Below are positions 12,199 through 22,943 of a DNA stretch of 64,000 nt, piece after piece. The position numbers were made by a program, and so were the translations under genes. The notes under the pieces are model-generated. The model was not told the origin of the DNA. It saw only the letters and a program-made list of their open reading frames with translations, and ran no database searches. Origin of the DNA: Neofusicoccum parvum (Eukaryota > Ascomycota > Dothideomycetes > Botryosphaeriales > Botryosphaeriaceae); contig CP087212.1 of NCBI GenBank assembly GCA_020912385.1, positions 372,001-436,000 on the forward strand, given 5' to 3'. How positions within the stretch are numbered: the stretch's first letter is position 1; each line of letters begins with the position of its first letter.

Positions 12199-13440
12199 TC
12201 AGGTTGCCTCGGGCTTCTGGGCGTAGATCACGTGCAGCGTCTGGTACGCGTGGATGGACGAGTCCATCAGGTGCTTCCTGACGCCCGCCAGGAACACCTC
12301 GACCTCCTCCGGCATCCAACCCAGGCCCTTGCAGATCGGCCGCAGCGCGATGGCCTGCAGCCCGTCCATCGCGATCGCCTGGTAGTACCGCCCCACCTTC
12401 TTCAGGAGCCTGTCCTTGGGCCACGGGCCGAGCGGCACCTTGAACACGCGCTCCTGGACGTCGACGAAGCCGGCTTCCTCCAGCTGGGCCTTGATGCTGT
12501 GCACGCCGTTGAGGTTGATCGACATGGCCGCCAGCCCCTGCCCGACGAGCTCCAGCATCCGGGCGAACTGGTAGTCGGCCGGCATGGACCCGTCGTCGCA
12601 GCGCGGCACGTAGTTCATCTCGTGCAGCTCGACCCAGCCGCTGGGACGGATGTGCCTGGCACGCGTTCGTCAGCGACCAGCAAAGCGAGCGAGCGACTCG
12701 GAGGGCTTGCCTGTGGGCTTGTTTGAGCACGCCCAGGTAGTCCCGGAACGCCTGGACGGTGTGCCGGGCGTGCACGAGGTCGAAGTGGTCCTTGGGGTAC
12801 ACCCACGGCGCCTCGGCGTCGTCGACCACGAACTTGACGTTCGGCGGCACCCAGGACGGCTGGATGGGACTCAGGTCAACGCCCTGCACGATGGCGCTCG
12901 GGTACTGCTCTCCCACTGGCGGCCATCGTCAGACAAGGTTTCTTTTTCCCCAGCAGCTCGGGAAGGCGAGGGGGAACTGACTCTCGACAACCCAAATCCC
13001 CGTGCCGGTACCGAGATCCAGGATGTTCTCCGGCCGGTCTCGGATCGGGGCGTAGTGCAGGCGATCCCCCATGGCGGTGACGATGGCCGCATGCTTCATG
13101 TCCTCTCTGGCGCACCACGCACACGAATCAGCCCCCGACTCCACGACGTGCGATTCAACCTCGGCGTCCCCCACAGCACCCACCTCTCCTGCTCCGGCTC
13201 GTCGTTCGGGAACGCGTATTTGCCGTCCTGGTACCGGTGGTAGCGCCGCCCGAACTCGAACGCGTGATCCCGCACGCTCGAGCTCAGCGACGCCGAGTCG
13301 CGCGAGGACGCGTCCGAGGCGTAGCCCGCGGCGGCGTCGTCGTCATCGACCTCGATGACCGTGGACGCCTGGTGGGCGGCGTTGTCGGCGGGTGACGGGT
13401 CGGCGGCGCCTGGGGGGCTCGGAGCGGCGGGTGACGACAT
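12199..13440 (-). CDS. SAM-dependent methyltransferase, LaeA/UMTA-like
   Basis: Four exons on the minus strand (13440-13184, 13106-12982, 12915-12711, 12655-12199) give 347 residues. The first 65 residues are acidic and disordered. The spliced core reads DEPEQEREDMKHAAIV, then the SAM-binding motif LDLGTGTGIWVVEM, then VDLSPIQPSWVPPNV and DDAEAPW, and later RPSGWVELHEMN. This is the order seen in LaeA-like and UMTA fungal methyltransferases. These enzymes include global regulators of secondary metabolism, but most are uncharacterised and this one cannot be called LaeA itself. The third intron (12656-12710) starts with GC (CACAG/GCAAGC) and restores the conserved HRHIRPSGW join. It is a convergent neighbour of the rhodopsin-like gene. 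Confidence 0.88.
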
Positions 13441-14076
13441 GCTGGCGGAGGAGATGCGGTGATTTGCTTTTTTCCCGGTCAGGATTTCCGCATGATTATT
13501 TTGTTATTTTGTCGGATTTAAAAGGATCAGTTGACAGGCCTGGCCTCCGCGGATGAGCTGTCCCGGTGCGGCGGTGCGCTGTCCGTGCCGCGTGCGAAAA
13601 GAAGCCATTGCGCCGTGAATGGCCGGAGTGGCCCGGTCGCTGAGTCGAAAGATAGATTGCCAAGCGCAAGACAGCGAATCGCAGGAAGAAGGCACGGCAA
13701 TAGTGGGAGCTTTGCCCTGACGCCTATCGAGTGTGCTGCAGCCTAGACTTTCTCCTCCGTAGACACCATCTGGAGTTTGCCGTGTGTTCACCTGACCACC
13801 TAAGTCCAAGAGCCAGCTAAAGAGCCAGGTCTGCGTACATGAAGAATTTCCTGTCATCCTGCTAGTGTGCTATGTGGTGCCTTAAAGAGCTCGAGTGGGC
13901 CAAATATGAACTGTGGCTTACAATGGCTAACCCGGCGAATCGCGCACGGTTTACACGGCTTCTCTTCTTCCCTTTGCGACTCCGGTTATCTATCCTGACA
14001 GAAAATAAGATTTCTATGACCTCACTTGAAAAGCTAGTCTGCCATACAAGGTATTATGCCAATCCAACATCTTTGG

Positions 14077-15050
14077 TCATCCTACAGTCCTACTTGCCAC
14101 ATACCCCTGCCAAGTCTGTTCGTGAAGAAGTCCCAAAGCAAGGCTCTCCGCACGGTGTCTTCCAGGGTCCCGAAGAATAAGTAGAAAATTGACGATTGTC
14201 CACTTGACTGAGCTTGTTTGGAATTCTGCAGGGTCAAAGACTTCGATTGTCCTTTTATCACTGACCTGTATACAGTACACCTGACTCCTCAAATTGTGGC
14301 GCAAGCATAGAGATCTCGACAAGGTGACATCAAGCCAAGGAATCCGTATAAGATCCTCGCCCTTCAGTCGAGTCTTCAAGAAATTTTAGAAAGAAAAAGG
14401 GAATTATCCTATGGAACTTTCCGTCTCAATCGAACGTCTACTTGTGGTTGTGTGACTGCAGGAACCCGAAGCTTTTTTCAGGCACAGATAATGTACTACG
14501 AAAATGCAGGCGATCCGTGTTCTGCTGACCCAGAATCAATGCGGCTTGACGAGGATCGCCGCCATGTAGAAACTCATCGGCTGAGGAATCATTTAGTCTG
14601 ACGGAGAACTGGGCGTTGACCGAAAACGTCATCGTGTCCCTGACTCTAGAGCTGTATCTGGGGTCTTCAGAAAGATACCGCATTCCGCCCTGCCAGTCAG
14701 TCCAAGGCCAGGTTGGAAAGTACGACGCGCGAAATCTATAGAGTCAGGAGACTAAGCAATGCTTCGTGGAAAGAAATAGCAATAGAATACCGCAAGTAGA
14801 TTTTGTAGCCCAGTTGTGTTTGAGAACTGCGCTGAGTTCTGAAAAGGCGTCCAACATGTCATCTGTGCTGAGTATCTGCCGTCGGGAGTGTTGCTCTACC
14901 AAGGACGCATATTGGAGGAAACGGTCCTTATTGAAAGACGACTCTCAGAGCGCAAATAGTGTTTTATAGGCCACTCTGTATTCTTTCTGGAAGAGCAACT
15001 CTTGGAAAGTTCACGTGCGTTTCTCATGTGGCAAAACTTCCGTTTAGATG
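14077..15050 (-). pseudogene. Remnant of a HET-domain (heterokaryon incompatibility) gene
   Basis: Minus-strand translation gives ordered pieces of a HET protein interrupted by stops. TFQELLFQKEYRV (about 15010-14975) is the conserved (R-x-W)-TFQE motif, but its Trp codon is TGA (15011-15013). Next come FLQYASLVEQHSRRQ and DMLDAFSELSAVLKHNW (about 14920-14810), matching the usual YxxLVExYxxR and DxLNAFxGxxxAL block. Then come YFPTWPWTDWQGGMRY (about 14735-14680), matching the PSWSWAGW motif, and an end piece with LALGLLHEQTW (about 14130). At least three in-frame stops separate the pieces. The N-terminal HET block (SYxWG, WIDxLCI) was not found upstream up to 16 kb. HET proteins trigger cell death on fusion of unlike strains, and dead copies are common. 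Confidence 0.65.
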
Positions 15051-16180
15051 TTGGGACCCGGAGGTTCTGTCATCAAATGTGATCGTGATATATGCACCTC
15101 GTTAACCTCCGAAAAGTCTGTACCGCAATCTCGATCGTCAAGATGGATGTCCAATCCATCAACCGTCTCACATGTTCTTGGTGGCCCACGAGATTTATTC
15201 TTAGGAAATACCAGAAAGACTGCGAGTGGCATTCATTTGCATGATCTGCTCAGCTTTTAGTTCCTGTCCTACACGATGCAAAGGGGATCAGTGAAGAGGA
15301 AAATTTGACTAATTTCTCGCGTAGAGGTCATGGCATTTTTGACAATTCGGGGCATTTACGAGAGTATCTCCTCAAGCAGTATATGTGGTTTCTTCCGTAT
15401 CCACATACTCTCCAATCTTGTTTCAAGCATGTCTCTCGCAGATGGACAGTCCAGTCTAAAGCTCGTGACACCTGCCTCTGTAATGGAACTTGTTTGCCAC
15501 ATTCGTAATGTTCGTGCCATGTCCTCATGCCCACACGCGCGTCCGTATCTCCCTCCCTGTACATCAAGATCAGCTTTCGGCTTCAAAAATAGTGTGCATA
15601 TGCTGTTGTGACCTCCAGGTGCTACTGCTTGTAGGGCGGTGCCAAAGAGTCCGCCAATAGCATGAGCATCAGACCGTATTCATAGGCTTCTCTGTTGTGG
15701 AGGTAATGTCCCGCCAGCACCAAAAAAGGCAGAAACACGCCAAAATTGCGTGAACAAACACTGCGATGGTCTAGAGGATGATTTTCAGCCATGCAACGGC
15801 TGTATAGATTTGAGGGCAAGGATGGAGAACGGAAGAAATGTGGTTGGTGGAAATGCTGGCGGCCACATTCTTTTGAAGAAGAAAGGCAGCGGGCCTCGCG
15901 TTGGGTTTTGTTAGTGCAGCTTGGTAGAACCCAACAATGGGCATGCAAGCAAGACTGGCATGCGGTGCAGCTGTAGATCGCAAAGGCTAAGAGTGTGCGA
16001 TGATCACGTAGCGGAGTAGACGTCGTGGAGACGCAAAAAGAAGTGGCCGGGTCCGGGCTCGCTTGGCTCCGTCTTATCGCCGTCGGTGGCATCATAGGTG
16101 CGCCGGGGCGCTCGCCTTCCGTTGTCGCGCTCCCCAACTTTCACAGCAACCACAGTCCCGCTCACGCCACACCCTTCGCC
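15051..16180. other. Intergenic; possible further decayed coding sequence
   Basis: Minus-strand open pieces at 15044-15232 and 15356-15586 could be older parts of the HET remnant, but they show no recognisable motif. The right end is the promoter of the F-box-like/TPR gene. Confidence 0.35.
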
Positions 16181-17383
16181 ATGTCTGTGCAGGACGCAGA
16201 TCCCGGCGCGTCTCCCTTGTTCCGCCTCCCGCGCGAACTGCGCGACGAGATATACGCCCACCTCCTCGCCCCGCACGTCTTCCGCGTCGAACGTCCCGAC
16301 GACTACGTCGACTACAAGTACGACCTGCGACTGCTGCGCGTCAATCGCCAGATCCACCACGAAGCCCGCGACGTCTTCCGTCGCCTCAACACCTTTGCCC
16401 GCATCGAGACTCCATGGCCTGAAGCGAAGCAGCACATCTCCGACGAGGGCCGCGTGCCCATCATCGCCTCCGGCCCCCATGCTGCCGCCTTCAACAAGGT
16501 GCACCTGCGCGTCTACATCGAGGCATACCAATACGTCTTTGGCGAGGGTGACACACACCACATGGTCATTTTGGTAGAGCACCTGCAGGACTTCTGCAGG
16601 ATGTGGTACTACTCAGACCTGAGCCACCCCGGGCTCAATTCCCATCTGCGCCTCACGCTGACCCTGCAAGATCCGTTCCCGGCGGACGGCGTCGAGAAGT
16701 CCTTACCGGTCTCCCTGAAGCGGAAGATATTAGAACCTTTCGGCGAGATCAAAAAACTCCACGAGTTGCGCATAGAGGGCCAAGGTGACAAGTCCATAGA
16801 GGAGTCCCTGCGCGACGCCCAAGCCGTGCCGTACAAAACACCCGATGAGTGCTTGGCCGAGGCAACACGGCTAAAGGATGAAGGAAATGTCGCCCTTCAG
16901 AAGAATCGATTCGGCGAAGCTCTCCGCCTGTACGAGGAGGCCTTCTTGGCTATGCACATTGTAGTAGCGGGCAAGCGTCGGTCAATCTGGGGGAACGCTT
17001 TCTTCGAAACCCACCTTCATTCTGAGCAGTTCGAGTCGCAGTACGGCCAACTCGTGCGCCTGGTTTTGCGGGTTAAGCTGGTCGCAAACACGACGTTGAC
17101 CTATCTGAAGATGGAGAATTACCAGATGGCAAAGTTCTGGGGTATGCGCAGCATCCAGCTTATGCGCGAGGGCATGGGTATCGAAAACGACGACGACGAC
17201 GAGCCCATGCTGGGCTTTGCTGCGGCGAACGAGATGGGAAAGATATACTATCGGACCGGTCTAGCCTGCAAAGCCATGGACGAGATAGAGCAGGCAAGGA
17301 AGCTCTTCCGGATTGCAGCTCAATATTTACCGCGGGACCCTCACATCCAAGTAGCACTGGCTTCCGTGGCTCTTCGGATATAG
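16181..17383 (+). CDS. F-box-like (2EXR-type) protein with a TPR-like C-terminal half
   Basis: A single-exon frame. The ATG at 16181 (TTCGCCATGTCTG) is preferred over earlier in-frame codons because the recognised domain starts just after it, giving 400 residues. Residues 8-25 read SPLFRLPRELRDEIYAHLL, the LPxELRxxIYxxLL opening of fungal F-box-like/2EXR proteins, followed by LLRVNRQIHHEAR. The second half (from about residue 225) reads ATRLKDEGNVALQKNRFGEAL and later KIYYRTGLACKAMDEIEQA, typical of TPR helices. Such proteins are thought to be adaptors, possibly for ubiquitin ligases; no substrate can be inferred. An acidic run (NDDDDEP) separates two helical segments near residue 340. Confidence 0.72.
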   Translation: MSVQDADPGASPLFRLPRELRDEIYAHLLAPHVFRVERPDDYVDYKYDLRLLRVNRQIHHEARDVFRRLNTFARIETPWPEAKQHISDEGRVPIIASGPHAAAFNKVHLRVYIEAYQYVFGEGDTHHMVILVEHLQDFCRMWYYSDLSHPGLNSHLRLTLTLQDPFPADGVEKSLPVSLKRKILEPFGEIKKLHELRIEGQGDKSIEESLRDAQAVPYKTPDECLAEATRLKDEGNVALQKNRFGEALRLYEEAFLAMHIVVAGKRRSIWGNAFFETHLHSEQFESQYGQLVRLVLRVKLVANTTLTYLKMENYQMAKFWGMRSIQLMREGMGIENDDDDEPMLGFAAANEMGKIYYRTGLACKAMDEIEQARKLFRIAAQYLPRDPHIQVALASVALRI

Positions 17384-18665
17384 CAATTCGACTTCTCGCC
17401 TGTCGACCGGACGGAACAGCAGTTGCGTAAGCTCGCGCGCTCCTCGAAGTACCTTGCCTGTGCGTCCCTGAAACGCCTGGATGATATGCCGCGGTGTCCT
17501 GCCAGAATTCCAGGTGACGTTTCGGAAACCCTCGTTATGGACCAGGAAGCGCCAGAGAGCCTTTCGCGTACTTAGCGAAGATGTTAGAGGTCAACCATAC
17601 GTCCATGTGCCTTCATCGGCCCTTTCCCCGATGTCACAATGCCCCCTTTCAGTAACTTTTGCCCGCCTCGGGACTTTCTCTGCCTCTAAAAACCCCGTCT
17701 TTCACTTGCGGTAGCCAATGTCTTCCTGGAGTTTCGGAGAAATGACCAACGTGTTCTGGCCTATTGGTCCTTCGGACCGGGTGTCGGCAAATCCGAGCAC
17801 GATCTGCGATCCGATGTCCTCATTGAGCATAAGGCGACGCGTAACAGCAGTGTTGTATACAGCAGGTCGCAAGGCAAGCATTGACGAGCCAAGCAAAAGG
17901 TCCGAGCCTCACTGAGGCCCTGTTTCACAGTTTTGTGTCCCTCTCGTTTTCTCGTCTCCGACCGCTTCCCTTTCAGAAAAGAGAGAAGAAAGACTAGATC
18001 TTTTTTTCATTTCGACTACATTCAGCAGTCACCAGAAAGCGTGTCTTTCAATGTATAATGTTCTCATCTTCGATGCTGCTCTCATCCAATGTCATCGCCA
18101 CCCAGCGTGCGCGTCGCTAGCCGCCTCAACACCAAGCTCCGCCCTCTCGGGCCGTGAACCAGCTAATTGTCTTGGCCTTTTCTTGGCTGCATCCCGCAAG
18201 AACAGCATGCAAGCAATGCGCAAGCAATGCAAAGTCGAAAGAAGGAAACATTCGTAAGCCCCAGTGGGTCTCGGGCCGGCATCGGTAGTTACGTGCGAAT
18301 CACAGCCTCTAGATCTACGACAGCGGTAAGCATAATCGTTGCCGTCGATCAAAAACAACATTATAGGTGATATGAGCCATGTTTGAGCTCGCCTTAGGCA
18401 GAATCAGGAAAGATATTCGGCGGCCGTACCTGAACAACGCGTGGACGATTGTGATTACGTCCTCGCTGATTGGTTTCCAAGCACTGGGGACGAGAAGGGT
18501 GTCGCGTCGGCATGAGGCTGGGGGAAGAAGGCGTACCCCACGGTGCTGCCCCTATAAAGAGCTGTGACGGGTACGGCCCCGAAGATCCTTCTGTACCGCT
18601 TGCGCCCTCTCAGCACTCCAGTCTTTCTTTCTCAAGCCGCTCGTTTGGCCAGTCTATCCGCAAAC
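17384..18665. other. Intergenic region; possible retropepsin-like relic and dioxygenase promoter
   Basis: A minus-strand open piece (17702-17896) includes LGFADTRSEGPIGQNTLV and ISPKLQEDIGY. This loosely recalls the DTGSExNxISxxLxxxLG layout of retropepsin-like fungal proteins with the catalytic G changed to R; the match is weak. The rest shows no gene. The right end carries the TATA box of the next gene. Confidence 0.35.
18553..18558 (+). promoter_or_regulatory. TATA box of the intradiol dioxygenase gene
   Basis: TATAAA within CCCCTATAAAGAGC, 108 bp upstream of the ATG and followed by a CT-rich leader (TTTCTTTCTC). This is a typical focused fungal promoter. Confidence 0.55.
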
Positions 18666-19768
18666 ATGCAACCCACGCTTCTCCTTGCCCTTGGGGCGTC
18701 CCTGATCTCGGGAGTTATCGCCCACCCCCACCACGATCTTTCCTATGCCGAGCTTACCCGTCGCTCGCACCTGTCGAAGCGCTGCGAGGGCGCCGCCGCC
18801 TCCATGAACCGCAAGCGCTGGGCCAAGCGCAACGCGAAGCGTGATCTGGCTGCCCGTGCTGCCAACACCACCTACACCATCACGAGCGAGGCGCCCTACT
18901 ACGATGTCCTCCAGAACAACACTTGCATTTTAACCGAGGAGGTTACCACCGGCCCGTACATCTGGCCCCGCAGCCAGACTCTCCGTCAGGACATGACCGA
19001 GGGCGAGCCCGGTGTGCCGCTGTACCTGGACATCGGCGTTATGGATGTCAACTCCTGCGAGCCGCTGCCCGATGTGCTGGTTGATGTCTGGTATGAAACC
19101 CGGAGACATGGCTTGCCACTAGCACAGCGCTAACAACGACCACAGGCACTGCAACTCCACTGGCAGCTACTCCAGCTTCACGGGCTTGAGCCCAGACACC
19201 CCCTTCTCAGAGCTGCTCGAGCAGCTCAACGTCACCATCGGCCAGGGTGAACTCGACCTGCACACCGACGACACCACCTTCCTGCGCGGCATGGTACGCC
19301 ACCCCGAAACCCCCAAACCCTCCACACCCCCCCTAGCTAACCACATTCTCCCTCCCACAGTGGCCCACCGATGAGAACGGTATCACCGAGATCAAGACCA
19401 TCTTCCCGGGCTACTACGTCGAGCGCACCGTGCACATCCACGTGCAGGTGCACGACAACTGGGTCGTCCGCGCGAACGGCACCGTCGCATCGTCCGACAC
19501 CATCAGCACGGGGCAGATCTTCGCGGCCGAGGACCTGACGCAGCAGATCGTCGCGCTCGAGCCGTACGCCAGCCACACCACCATCAACCGCACCACCAAC
19601 GCCGTCGACTCCATCTACTCCGAGGAGACCAAGAACGGCTTCGACCCCGTGCTCGACATCGTGCCGCTCGACGGCTCCGACCCCACCAAGGGCATGGTCG
19701 GCTACATCACCATCGGTGTGGATAAGGAGGCGCAGGGCGCGCTGAGGAGGAAGTTGAGGAAGTTGTAA
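18666..19768 (+). CDS. Secreted intradiol ring-cleavage dioxygenase
   Basis: Three exons (18666-19090, 19146-19293, 19361-19768) give 326 residues. The N-terminus is a signal peptide (LLLALGASLISGVIA), followed by a basic stretch with KR pairs (NRKRWAKRNAKR) that looks like a propeptide. Family marks are TGPYIW, LPDVLVDVWHCNSTGSYSSF across intron 1, and PGYYVERTVHIHVQVHDN. The Tyr residues and the HIH pair match the Fe(III) ligands (two Tyr, two His) of the catechol/protocatechuate dioxygenase fold. Secreted fungal members oxidise catechol-type aromatics released from lignin or tannin; the substrate is inferred. Splicing at intron 1 (CTG/GTATGA...ACAG/G) restores DVWHCN. A TATA box lies 108 bp upstream. 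Confidence 0.92.
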
Positions 19769-20119
19769 GCGCGGGGTCGAGGTTGGAGGTTTGCGCGTTG
19801 CGCGATTGTGATGCGGTTTGGGATTTTAGACATGTATATAACATTGGACATGAAGATATAGACGGGATTTCATTGTAAGATTTTTTTCTGGTCGTCAGTT
19901 TTGTCCGTTCGATGTCTCTGTGGGTGTCAGGCTGTGCATATGACGGGGCTTGGAGAAGCCCTCTACGGTTTTAGCATAGTGAGGGTCACTACAGTTTTTC
20001 TTTCAGCGCTTGGAATATTATCAAAGGACTACCCACGTCAATACACTGTCACTGCCATAGCTCTTGGTCATTTATAGATGCCTCATCCCTTCACACGTGG
20101 TTGAACTAAGCAGACCCCT

Positions 20120-20554
20120 TCAATACCGAGTTGGAGCCCGCCGCCTCTCCCGCATGTCGTACGCCCCGCCGCGATACGAGCTTCTGTTCTTAGGCCTATC
20201 TGGTGTCGTGGCTATGATGTACCAGGCATCTGAAGGGCGTAGTCAGAGAATGGGGTGTTCGTTCTGAAATGCTCCGAAAGAGTGGGAGACACAATTCGGG
20301 GACTTTTGCGGAGGAATGCTCACGGAAGATGCCTGGGATCCAACCCATGATGTCGAGGAAGATGTTCATGAGGACCTGGCCGCCGCAGCCTCGCTTGGCG
20401 ACGACGGCTACGGGAGGGAGGAACACGGCAATGATGTAGAGAATGATGTCGCGGCTCTGCCGATGGATGGGTCAGGCGGTAGCCACTTGTGAGGAAAATG
20501 CAGGAGGGTTCGGTGGATTCGGTGGATTCGGTGGAGACTTACGCTGGTCGGCAT
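20120..20554 (-). CDS. PMP3: PMP3/UPF0057 small plasma-membrane stress protein
   Basis: Found by splicing three short exons: 20554-20543 (only four codons, MPTS), 20456-20324 and 20229-20120, giving 84 residues. The product reads SSRDIILYIIAVFLPPVAVVAKRGCGGQV, then LMNIFLDIMGWIPGIF, then HAWYIIATTPDR. It has the two hydrophobic helices and the PPxxVxxxxGCGxxxxxN...GxIPGxxHAxYII pattern of the family. Pmp3 proteins sit in the plasma membrane and maintain membrane potential and salt tolerance. Intron 1 (GTAAGT...GCAG) contains a three-fold GATTCGGTG repeat. Intron 2 (GTGAGC...TTCAG) restores the conserved H. After the second helix there is an extra basic tail of about 25 residues (RSSYRGGAY...RRRAPTRY) that the shortest family members lack. 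Confidence 0.88.
20510..20535. repeat. Three direct copies of GGATTCGGT in PMP3 intron 1
   Basis: The sequence CGGTGGATTCGGTGGATTCGGTGGA is a short tandem repeat just downstream of the 5' splice site of the PMP3 gene, which lies on the minus strand. Confidence 0.7.
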
Positions 20555-21138
20555 GATGATGTCGTAAATAAAGCGAGTATGCTATAGATCTCTACTGCGT
20601 TCTGCGTTGTCTACCTCCCTGCGTTTGCTATCAATAGGTGATGGGGTTCGGGAGATATCAAGGGTTTGCGGGGTCCGATGAAGTCATATTTTTAAACTTT
20701 CGGAAACTCTTCCGCTGCCTGACAGGCATACCATGACTTTAAGCATCGGCAGCATAATTAGGTTTATTCGGCTGGTGTCGGGAGGTGTATGAGACATTTC
20801 ATGGACTGAATCTCGACTTCTGTTAGCGCTCTTATGGCCACGAGCGACGCTCTGAATTGAGCCACGATTGATTGGTAGCTCGTCTTATCAACGAAAATGA
20901 GACTTTAGTAAGCTCAAGATGGATGTTCGTAGATACAAATGGTCACAGTCACCTATTGGCATAATCATGTGGGAACTCAACCTTAAAGAAAGGTTTGCTC
21001 CTCCGGCCGTATTACGAGTAAAACAAGAAACCTTTATACGTAAGAAGAGAATTGTTATTTGGAGTAGGATTTACATATTTCTGCGTAGTTGTTACATTAT
21101 CTCATGAACGATTGTATATAGAAGCATGTTTTTCTCTC
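20555..21138. other. Intergenic, no gene seen
   Basis: AT-richer spacer between the PMP3 start and the carboxylesterase stop. No open frame with a recognisable domain. Confidence 0.5.
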
Positions 21139-22943
21139 TCAATAGTACAACCCGAGCTGCCACCACTTGCATCGTGCGTTCGCGGCGGGATCAATCGCTT
21201 CGCTTATGCTACTCGAGTTCAGGCTCACGACCTCAGCGTCCTCTCCGTAAATGGGGAATCCAGGCAGTCCATCCACAGGGCTGTCAGGAATCCCCGAGAC
21301 TGCAAAGCTGGTGATGTAGTCCTGCAACGCAAATGCCACCGTCTGGTTCGCGGCAGTACCTGTGTAACTGCTGATAGACGGTGCGTCGGGATTGTAGTAC
21401 GTGTAAGGGACGTCTTGGCCGTGCAGGCCGGGGAACACGCCAAACAGGTAGGCGTAAGTCTCGTTGTTGTAGGCGCGGTCGAGAGCAAAAGCGTTGCACG
21501 TGAAAGAGCTCTCGGCCAGAACCACGGATGCGCGGCCAACCACATCCTTGTACCCATAAGAGCCGTCGTAGACAGCAGGGTACAGTGTGTCGGTGATGTA
21601 GTTGATAACGGCCGGCTTTGCGCTCGTGTAGCTTGCCTGGATGTACGCAACGAAATCGGAGTCATTGTAAAGAGGCGGAGTGAAAAGCAGACCCTCATTG
21701 GTGTTATGGCCGACAAGAATCTTTACAGATTTGTCAAATTGGCCATGGTTGAGCAGATACTTCGGATCCTGCGTCACAATGTTGCCGTCCACAGATGGAC
21801 CGAAGGTAAAGGAGCCATACGCAGAGGCGGCAACATAACGAGCATTGGCAGCAATCAGTTCGTCAGAGGACTTACTCCGAGCTTCGTCCAGAGTGCTTAC
21901 GTTCAACTCCTGCAGGAAACCGGAGAAAATCTGCTCCTGATCATACGGCGAGGAGTACTGCTGCCAACCAGGGGATTGAGGAATGGCCTGTTGGAAGAGC
22001 GACGGAGCAGATCCACCAAAAGCCGTGATCTGATGCATGATGGATCCACCTCCAGCGGATTCACCGAACACAGTAACACGGTTCTTGTCACCACCGAACA
22101 GGTGAATGTTGTTCTGAACCCATTCGAGAGCTAAGCGCTGGTCGTAAAGGCCGAGATTTGATGTGCCATCCTCCTGGTAAGTGGGCCCGGCGAGCCATCC
22201 AAACGCTCCAAGACGGTAGTTCAGAGCAACGTAAACAACGCCGTCAGAGGAGTTTGTCCGACTGCGCTCAATCAAGCCAGCAGGGTCTCCTGAGCTAATC
22301 TTTGAACCGGCAGTGTAGCCGCCGCCTTCAGGTCGAGTCAGCGAACACGATGGGTCATCGGCATACTGTGGGCACAACCACTAACTCACCATAAATCCAA
22401 ACAAGGACCGGAGCTCCGTAGCCCTTGCCTGCGCGCTCGTAGATTTTCTGAGGCACAATCACATCCAAAAACAAGCAGTCTTCATTTTCCGACGGCCCCG
22501 TGGTCACGTTTACCTCGCCGGTGGCGTCGAGTGAGATGTTCGGTGCCTTGCCGGTAAGGAGATACTGCGGAATCCACTGGGCCGCAACATCGGTCCAGAC
22601 AGGATTACCCTGGGGGCAGATTTTTGGACCGTCCGACCCATCTTGCACGGTCGACCGGTCAGATGCCGGCGGAACGGGCGGACGAAAGCGTAAGGCATCT
22701 ACCGGAGAAGCGGCGAAGCGGATATTGGAGAAGTTGTAGTAAGCTCCGGTTTCCTGGTGGCACGTGAGCGGGTGGGTCTTAAGTCCGGATGTGGGCGCAT
22801 ACGTTGAACTCGATGGCCCGGTGCAGCTCGTAACCCAAATCGACGACGGGCAACGGCTCGGAGCTATTCTGGGCGGAAGCAACGGCCGGGCAGAGCAGCA
22901 GCAGGGACGCCGCGGCGCTGAAGGACTTGCCAGTGAAGCGCAT
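21139..22943 (-). CDS. Secreted type-B carboxylesterase/lipase
   Basis: Three exons (22943-22803, 22753-22390, 22325-21139) give 563 residues. The start MRFTGKSFSAAASLLLLCPAVASA is a signal peptide. Core motifs are NIRFAASPVDALRFRPP, EDCLFLDVIVP, the oxyanion segment WIYGGGYTAGS (restored by splicing intron 2) and VTVFGESAGGGSIMHQ with the nucleophile Ser near residue 258. LFGVFPGLHGQDVPYTYY near the C-terminus supplies the catalytic His. The protein belongs to the alpha/beta-hydrolase carboxylesterase/cholinesterase family. Likely roles are extracellular ester, lipid or feruloyl-type hydrolysis; the substrate is not determinable. Introns are 49 and 64 nt. It is divergent from the nitrate-reductase-type gene, with a 1-kb shared promoter region. 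Confidence 0.92.

Noticed and set aside
18568..18581. CGG-N8-CCG before the intradiol dioxygenase
   Set aside because: It lacks the T/A flanks and is far from the cluster. It overlaps the TATA-proximal region of an unrelated gene and is treated as a chance match.
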